This document shows positions 58,701 through 64,000 of a stretch of 64,000 nt of DNA, piece by piece; position 1 is the stretch's first letter, and the number at the start of each line of letters is the position of its first letter. Source of the DNA: Promerops cafer. Taxonomy: Eukaryota; Chordata; Aves; Passeriformes; Nectariniidae. The DNA lies in contig VZSE01015535.1 of NCBI GenBank assembly GCA_013398275.1, forward strand, positions 122,231 through 186,230, given 5' to 3'. A program made the translations under genes and the position numbers. Below the pieces are notes generated by a model, which saw nothing but the letters and a program-made list of their open reading frames with translations, ran no database searches and had not been told where the DNA came from.

Positions 58701-59360
58701 GTCCTTCAATTCCAGATCCTCAACTGAAAAATAGGGAAAGGTGACAACTGTATATCAGATTGGTTTTTATTGGTCCTGTGTGCTTTTTAATATGGGAACT
58801 TTATCCTGCACTGCACTTCTGGAAGTATCCAGAGTTTTTCTCTCCCTGCTGTTACAATTGGGGTAATTTTGAGCCCCGGCTCCCTGGGCTGAGCCTGTTC
58901 TGACCAGGAGATGGAGACAGAGACTGGAACTGAGCCACACCTGAGCAGTACAGAAAAAAACCCCAAAGACCAACCAAACAGGGAAAAAAATTAAAAAAGG
59001 AAGAAAAACCAACAGCTTAATCTGTCCAATAAGCATAAAAAATATAAGTGTTAGGCTGTGTCACAGTTCAGCTTCCCTGGCTGTGCAGAGAAAGTGTGGA
59101 AGAGTTCCACAGCCTCAGCTGGATGACCCTCTCGGGGTACATGGGACATGTTAAAGTAATTTGGGGGGGAAACTGAATTTTTTGTGAGTGCTTTGGCTGC
59201 CCGGGCTGGGCTGGGCTGGGCTGGGGAAGCTTTGCTGTGGGACAGCCCCTGAGCCCGAGGTCTCTCTCCCTCTGCAGTGGGCACAGACGAGTCCCAGGAG
59301 AGCAGCATGACGGATGCGGATGACACGCAGCTCCACGCCGTGGAAAGTGATGAATTTTAA
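40640..59360 (+). CDS. CDC27: Anaphase-promoting complex subunit 3 (CDC27/APC3), 19 coding exons
   Basis: TPR subunit of the APC/C ubiquitin ligase; its C-terminal TPR superhelix binds the IR tails of CDC20/CDH1 and APC10. Exons: 40640-40666, 42086-42161, 44411-44558, 45555-45680, 46609-46706, 47222-47376, 47498-47712, 48195-48309, 50240-50355, 50475-50574, 50800-51007, 51898-52070, 53308-53460, 54727-54935, 55716-55833, 56062-56190, 56922-56996, 57915-58095, 59278-59360. They join in frame to 834 aa (human 824-830). MTVLQEPVQAAIWQALNHYA at the start, LKMKFPPKIPNRKTKSKTNK in the middle and MTDADDTQLHAVESDEF at the end match human. The end of exon 57915-58095 is uncertain: this donor adds SECYPYESV, absent from mammals. 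Three donors (42162, 51008, 58096) are GTCTGT. Confidence 0.97.
47013..47116 (+). mobile_element. CR1 3' end fragment in CDC27 intron
   Basis: AGATGTTCTTTAAGGTCCCT, TCCAACCCAACCCAAATG and the terminal TTTTATGATTCTATGA mark a truncated CR1 in plus orientation, about 100 bases before the exon at 47222. Confidence 0.8.
47222..51007 (+). other. CDC27: CDC27 disordered phospho-linker
   Basis: Six exons, residues about 159-461, rich in Ser, Thr and Pro. In human this loop between the TPR blocks is phosphorylated in mitosis by CDK1/PLK1. Small differences from human cluster here (for example TVSRISQ for SVARIGQ), while SRLFTSDSSTTKENSKKLK is kept. Confidence 0.85.
48068..48116 (+). mobile_element. 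Short CR1 3' end
   Basis: TGATGATCCTGTGGGTCCCT and CAGCTCAGGATATTCCATGA are the end of a CR1 copy, heavily truncated. Confidence 0.65.
51236..51380. repeat. AT-rich degenerate repeat in CDC27 intron
   Basis: About 145 bases of almost pure A/T with returning AAAGTATA and GTTATAA words. It lies between exons 50800-51007 and 51898-52070. Confidence 0.6.
52722..52975 (-). mobile_element. CR1 3' region, minus orientation
   Basis: Reads as reverse-complement CR1: CACAGAATTACAGGGTGGTG, GGGTTGAAAGAGACTTCAAA, CCATGGCAGGGACACCTTCC and CCATCCAGCCTGGCC. About 250 bases, in the intron after 52070. Confidence 0.85.
55043..55165 (-). mobile_element. CR1 3' end, minus orientation
   Basis: TTGGCTTGGAAGGGACCTTA, GCCATGGCAGGGCCACCTTC and GGTTGCTCCAAGCCCCGTCC are CR1 reversed. 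It lies just after the exon ending 54935. Confidence 0.82.
58072..59277 (+). other. CDC27: Last CDC27 intron, alternative donor zone and G-quadruplex motif
   Basis: Two in-frame donors are possible. CAG|GTCTGT at 58096 gives EEQLSECYPYESV-GTDESQ. A GC donor at 58072 (CTCA|GCGAAT) gives EEQLM-GTDESQ, the mammalian form (EEQIMGTDES). The acceptor CTGCAG at 59272-59277 is shared. About 50 bases upstream of it, 59203-59226 holds five G-runs separated by CT (GGGCT repeats), a canonical G-quadruplex motif on the transcript strand. Confidence 0.6.
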
Positions 59361-60118
59361 CCTCCAAGAGCCAGTGTCTGAGCTTGAGTGTGTGTGACTG
59401 GTACTGTCGTGTTCTCCCCTTCCTTGGCATCCTGGGTTCTACATCTCTCAGCCAGCACTGTCATTCTCCACTGACACCACGAGTGCACCTCAGACCTGAA
59501 CTCAGCAGAGTTCATGGCAGTGCAATATCCAGCTGCTGCTGAGTCTGACTGGTTGGCTCTTACACACTTATGGCAGTGACTGAGGAGAAAATGCTGGTTT
59601 TGGACTCCCCCTTGCTGGAAAAAAATATCATGGAAGACAGACTTGTGGTTTGCTGTATGGAAGCCAGTAGATGTGGGGATAGTACTAATGACGAGGTGTC
59701 TTGTTCTTTTTCCAGAAATGTGTCTTAGTTTGGGTCTTTCTTGGTAAGCAGAGTGCTGAACCTCATTTCCAAGTTCGCCAAGGACGATGTTGACAAACAG
59801 GCTGTTCAAGACTTTTGCATATTGTAGTGTAACTTAAATGCCAGGGAGTGTCAATGACCTTAAAGCTGCAGTGTCTCCAGGGAGCAGCCAGGACTGGGCA
59901 TGTGTCAGGCCATGTGAAACACCCCTGTCCCTGCCCAGAGTGCAACTGCAGGAGAATCACAGTGCAGGATCAGAGCTTTCATCAAATGCCTTCATGTTCT
60001 AACCATGAATTAATTTATTCACCCAGTTTTGGAAAGGTCAGTGTTTACTTTGTATTTCCGTCAGCACCACCTTGCTTCATTTTTCATGCACCCCTTGACT
60101 TGTTCTTCCCCTTTAAAG

Positions 60119-60134
60119 AATAAAAATTAATAAA
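60119..60134 (+). terminator. CDC27: Proximal poly(A) signals of CDC27
   Basis: Two AATAAA hexamers, at 60119-60124 and 60129-60134, about 770 bases after the stop codon. Another is at 60571-60576. Confidence 0.55.
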
Positions 60135-61927
60135 GGGAAAAATCAAGAGAGAAATGTAGATACAAGTGTAATGTGAAACATCAAACCCTTAATCCTGTGA
60201 GAGTGGGAAGACTGGAAGCCTTAATGCAATCAGAACCTTGGTCAAACGCATCAAATAATTGTCTCAGATCAGTATCTCCTTAGGTCTGCTATCACTTTGA
60301 AAACTATTGTGTAAAGTGTGGTCCAAGCAGGATGCAAAAATGTGCAATTATCTGTCTTTTTCCTCATTTTTTTTAAGCTGTTCTTTCAGTTTCCCATTCT
60401 AGGAACACTTTCCTTTCCTCCAGGGTCTGTTTCTGAGAGGAGAAAGCTGTGCCACGTTAGTGAGTCCAAACTGCTCTCTGTAGCATTCTGCAGCAGCAAC
60501 TGGTGCCCTTTGTGCAGTGATGATAAAGAAAGTGTATGATACAAGCAGTTTTAAAGAGCAATTTATGCCTAATAAATTGGGAATGATACAAATTTCATAG
60601 CAACGTATTTGTTTTGATCAGTCTTAATGATTTTTTTTTTTTTTAAATCTATTGGTTTTTAGGTGTCTCTTAGTTTTCTTTACACTTCAATTCCTTTTGA
60701 ATTCTGTCCTTGTCCACTTGGCACCTCTTCTGTCCCAGCTTCTCTCTGGTCAAGAGCCACATGGACACCTTTATCCTTTGAAAAATCATCCCCAAGTTCT
60801 GAGCAAAACCAGAATTCTGTGGTTCGTGGGTTTTTTGAAGTAGGAGGATGGGCAGTGAAAAATAGGCTTCAGTTCCCCTCATGGGGTGAAAAATCCCTCT
60901 GAACTCTGAGGAATTCCAAGAGGTGCAGTGAGCTTTGTGCCCCTGGCCTGCACTTTGAGCAGCTGGGTGTGGGAGGCTGATGGATTGACGGATGCGAGGG
61001 TCTCACACGGGTCCCTGGGGCTGGGGGTGCTCTGGGGGGACTCCCCCTTCCTGGAGAGCCTTCCCTGGGGAGGACACAGGGCTCAGGTCTCCCTGGAGCT
61101 GGTCTGCACCCAGGCCCTGCTCCTGAGGTTCCTGTGTCTCTCCTGCTGTGCTGTTCCAGCTCCCCAACACGTCCCTCACTGGAGGAGTCTGAGCAGCAGC
61201 TCCTGGTAAGGTCTGCAGGCAGCACCTGTGGAATGCCACTAATTACCCTGTTAATTGGCCTCCTTTTGGTTCCCAGCATATTTTCTAAACAAAAAGCGCG
61301 AGGAAGCAGGTGCTATTTACTTTTCCATAACAGATGTTGTTCATGTGGGGACCAGAGATGCAGGAATCGTGGGAGCTTTTTTCTTTTTTATTTGTTCCCT
61401 GAAAACTGCAGTAAAACTTTCAACCCCTTGGAAAAAGCTCTTAATTCAGCTGGGATGTTCAAAGGATGTTTGCTGTTTGGAAGGTTTAATACGTAAAAGC
61501 ATTCCTGGCTTTCTATGTTCATCCTACCTTAAAGGTCTTTTCTTTTTTCCCAAGAATCCAGGGTCACATTTAGCCCTTGCTGCTACTTTACGTTCTAAGG
61601 AAAAACACAAAATTAGTATTGAAGGACTAAAATTTGGCTCTTTGAGGAGGGACAGAGAGGAAGAGGCTGAGCATGGAGGCACTGACAGGTGAGCAGGTGT
61701 TCACTGAAGAGAATTAGGGAACTGTCATTTTCTTACAACAAAACTATGGAAGAATGCAAAGTGTGGGTGTGGTGTTACTATTTGCATTGAAACAATGTAA
61801 TTTGTCCTTTTTTTTCTTGATTTTTTTTTGCTTGATTTTTTTTTATTTCAAAAATTGTACAGTCCTGGGGGAAAAAAGTCTTTTCTGTTAATATATTTGC
61901 AATTCATGAAAGGATGTGGAAAATCCA

Positions 61928-61933
61928 AATAAA
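61928..61933 (+). terminator. CDC27: Distal poly(A) signal of CDC27
   Basis: AATAAA preceded by AT-rich sequence with TTAATATATTTGC, about 2.6 kb after the stop. After it the sequence changes to GC-rich CR1-bearing DNA, which suits the end of a transcript. Confidence 0.5.
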
Positions 61934-62214
61934 TTACTTTTAAAAGCAGGCTTAGCCCCAGGTGCTTTGGGTCAGGGGTGGGATTTGTGCTTCAGGAGCT
62001 GGGCAAGCGACAGAGGTTGGGAGAGGTTTAAGGGCACTGTGGGGTGCACAGGGCTCTTCTCTGTCCTGTGCTACCTGAGCCTCCGTGTGTCACCTGTAAA
62101 TCTACCACAGCCTTCCAAGTGGGCTGCAAGGTCCTGGCTGGAATTCTGGGTGAGGTGGGAGGTCTGACCCGGGTGTGACACCGGGTGTAAGGACCTGGAG
62201 CTGCTGCAGTGAGT

Positions 62215-62497
62215 CCTGACAAGGCCACGGAGCTGCTGCAGGGCTGGAGCCCCTCTGGAGCCAGGCTGGGAGAGCTGGGGGGGGCTCACCTGGAGAGGAG
62301 AAGCTCCAGGGGGAGCTCAGAGCCCCTTGCAGGGCCCAAAGGGGCTCCAGGAGAGCTGGAGAGGGACTGGGGACAAGGGCTGGAGGGACAGGAGCCAGGG
62401 AATGGCTCCCACTGCCAGAGGGCAGGGCTGGATGGGACTGTGGGGAGAAATCCTTCCTGGTGAGGCCCTGGCACGGGTTGCCCAGAGGAGTTGTTGC
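62215..62497 (+). mobile_element. CR1 fragment, plus orientation
   Basis: GGAGCCCCTCTGGAGCCAGG, CTGGAGAGGGACTGGGGACA, GGACAGGAGCCAGGGAATGG and GAGGCCCTGGCACGGGTTGC follow the CR1 3' region. The usual terminal part is missing. Confidence 0.85.
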
Positions 62498-63319
62498 TGC
62501 TCATCCTCACTTTCCATCCTGCAGTGACAGGAGATTCAAGGAGCTCTTGGGTCTGGAGCAGGTTAGTTTTATTTTCATTTTTTCCTGCCTTCCCTAGCAG
62601 GTGCCCACCCTGTGGCTGCAGCTGTTGTTGCTCAGCAGAGAAATTAATTATTAGTCTGCTATACTTCCAGACCTGGAGGAAAAGCTTCCCAGGAAGGCTC
62701 ATGGCTGTGCAGGAATTCCTCCTGCTGCATGTAGTCATCGTGGATTGAACATTTTACCACTTATTTTTGCCCAGCCTAATGCAGTAATTTTTGAGAGCTG
62801 AGTTTGGCTGTACAGGCACCACTGAGACGAGCCCGTTCCTTGTTGCTTCTCCCTCCTTCCCCACGGTTCTGTTAACCCTGGGTGTTTATTCCTGTCTGAG
62901 TGCCCGCCCCGCAGTGGGAGCCCAGCTGTTCTGTGTCCCCCTGCGGGCTGGGGCTGGGTGCTGCCGCTGGGCTCGGCCTAGCGCCGGGCCGGGGCTTGGC
63001 TCAGGGCAGGCTGAGCTTCAGGCGCCTCCAGAGAAGGGCAAAGCAGTGATGAAGTTGGATTTATCCATCGTTCCAGGGCGGAATTGCAGCCGCGTGGTGA
63101 ACACCAGGAGTTGTTTAGGAACACCTACATCTTACTGAGGTTTGCATTCTGACTTTGTTGCTGCAACATCTGATTTTCTGTCCCTCTGTCCAAGTCTGTG
63201 ACTTTGAGTGAGAGCTGATCCACAAGCACAAACTGCTTTTTATTTTTAATGGAGCAGAACTGGGTTTTTCTAAGGCAGGGTTTCCAGTGCTTTTAAACTT
63301 TGTCACCTGCAGAAAAAGG
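62498..63319. other. Intergenic, nothing recognised
   Basis: No exon recognised. A moderately GC-rich part lies at 62890-63030. Small open frames have no family resemblance. Confidence 0.5.
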
Positions 63320-63381
63320 TCATAGTCTGGATGGGCTGTAAGGTCCCTTCCCACACAAACCATTCCATGATTCCATGATCC
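63320..63381 (+). mobile_element. CR1 3' terminus
   Basis: GGATGGGCTGTAAGGTCCCT and CAAACCATTCCATGATTCCA with the end repeat ATGATTCC are a short CR1 end. Confidence 0.75.
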
Positions 63382-63579
63382 TCTCCCCAGCTCTGCTGTC
63401 CCAAAGGGAAACAGCCACTCATTGCCCAGGCCCATGGGTGAGACGTGAAGGAGCTCACCTGCTTTTCGGCCTGTGGGACATGGAGTTGAGTCTTTTATTT
63501 GAATTAAACCTGTCCTGTGACTGGGATAAAAACTAAAAGACAAGTTAAAGAAGCGGGAGTGGCAGCAGCTGAAGAGCTC

Positions 63580-64000
63580 CGTGGCTGTGCCCCCCATGAG
63601 TGGGCAGGAGCAGCCAGGGGAGAGTTGCGTGTGCCCAGGAGAAGGTGACAGCGCGATGAGCCCGAGGCCAGCAGCCTGTGGCTCACAAGGGACCGAGGGC
63701 GCAGCTGGTGGCTCCTCGGGGACCACGGCCACGGCCGGGGGGGCGCGGGGCAGCCGTGCCACAGCCCCGGTGTCCCCCGGGGGACAGGGACCCGCGGCAG
63801 CGACGGGACACAGGCCCAGGGCCACGCAGGGGACAGGGCCCTGCGTGGCCCGTGGGACACGGGCCTGGTGCCGTCCGTGGGACAGGGCGCGGTGTCCCCG
63901 GCGGGAGCGCAGCCCTCGTCACCCGCGCCGGGGCTCGGTGTCCCGGCGGCACCTCCCGGTGCCCGGGCAGGTCCCTCCCCGCTGCGGGACCCGCGCCCCG
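63580..64000. promoter_or_regulatory. GC-rich island at the window end, possible next promoter
   Basis: CG-dense sequence with returning GGGACAGGG and GTGGGACACGGGCC words, running off the window. Long open frames on the minus strand are compositional. It may be the CpG island of the next gene or a GC-rich satellite-like stretch; nothing identifies a gene. Confidence 0.35.

Larger units (their letters stand above)
59361..61935 (+). other. CDC27: CDC27 3' UTR
   Basis: Follows the stop codon without coding homology, with T-rich runs and several poly(A) signals. The most distal, AATAAA at 61928-61933, would give a 3' UTR of about 2.6 kb; earlier ones would give 0.77 or 1.2 kb. A 145-codon open frame at 61255-61692 has no recognised homology and I treat it as chance. 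Confidence 0.6.

Noticed and set aside
61255..61692. 145-codon plus-strand frame in the CDC27 3' UTR
   Set aside because: No recognised homology, no splice or start support, and position inside a probable UTR.
1..64000. CRISPR arrays, prokaryotic operons, phage or plasmid features
   Set aside because: The DNA is vertebrate throughout. The tandem arrays have no spacer structure and no prokaryotic gene was seen.
1..64000. tRNA, rRNA or intronic snoRNA genes
   Set aside because: No cloverleaf or clear C/D or H/ACA arrangement was recognised by eye. A covariance-model search would be decisive and was not possible.

Overview
The window is avian nuclear DNA, read from four multi-exon vertebrate genes, many 3'-end fragments of the bird/reptile LINE CR1, and CpG-rich promoters, two of which are broken by assembly gaps. 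The gene set (DDX42, a third-type PTH receptor, MYL4, CDC27) fits the chromosome 27 linkage group of chicken as I remember it. The species cannot be told from sequence alone.

Layout: 1-3053 is a CpG-island promoter region with a 337-base gap, probably shared by a leftward gene (CCDC47 expected from vertebrate synteny) and DDX42. 3070-15606 (+) is DDX42, 17 coding exons, 935 aa. 15607-19039 is DDX42 3' UTR and a tail-to-tail intergenic region. 19040-24598 (-) is a complete class B GPCR of the PTH-receptor family, 13 coding exons, 532 aa, best called PTH3R. 24599-27525 is the shared upstream region of PTH3R and MYL4. 27526-31146 (+) is MYL4, 6 coding exons, 181 aa, with a TATA box and an intron in its 3' UTR. 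31162-35101 is mostly featureless. 35102-40256 is an assembly problem: a 393-base sequence occurs twice in identical form, separated by a 623-base gap and a 3.7 kb contig. 40640-59360 (+) is CDC27 (APC3), 19 coding exons, about 834 aa. 59361-64000 is CDC27 3' UTR, CR1 debris and a GC-rich end that may be the next promoter.

All four coding sequences were assembled exon by exon; every junction keeps frame. 47 of 51 coding introns are GT-AG. Four begin with GC, three of them in PTH3R with the identical donor GCAAGT. This is the most interesting pattern I found. I found no new multi-gene system. The genes do unrelated jobs: spliceosome-linked RNA helicase, hormone receptor, atrial/embryonic myosin light chain, cell-cycle ubiquitin ligase subunit. 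Other points worth checking are a 24-nt ambiguity at the CDC27 C-terminus close to an intronic G-quadruplex motif, a 20-bp minisatellite before CDC27 exon 1 that coincides with the assembly break, and a coding repeat in the DDX42 tail.
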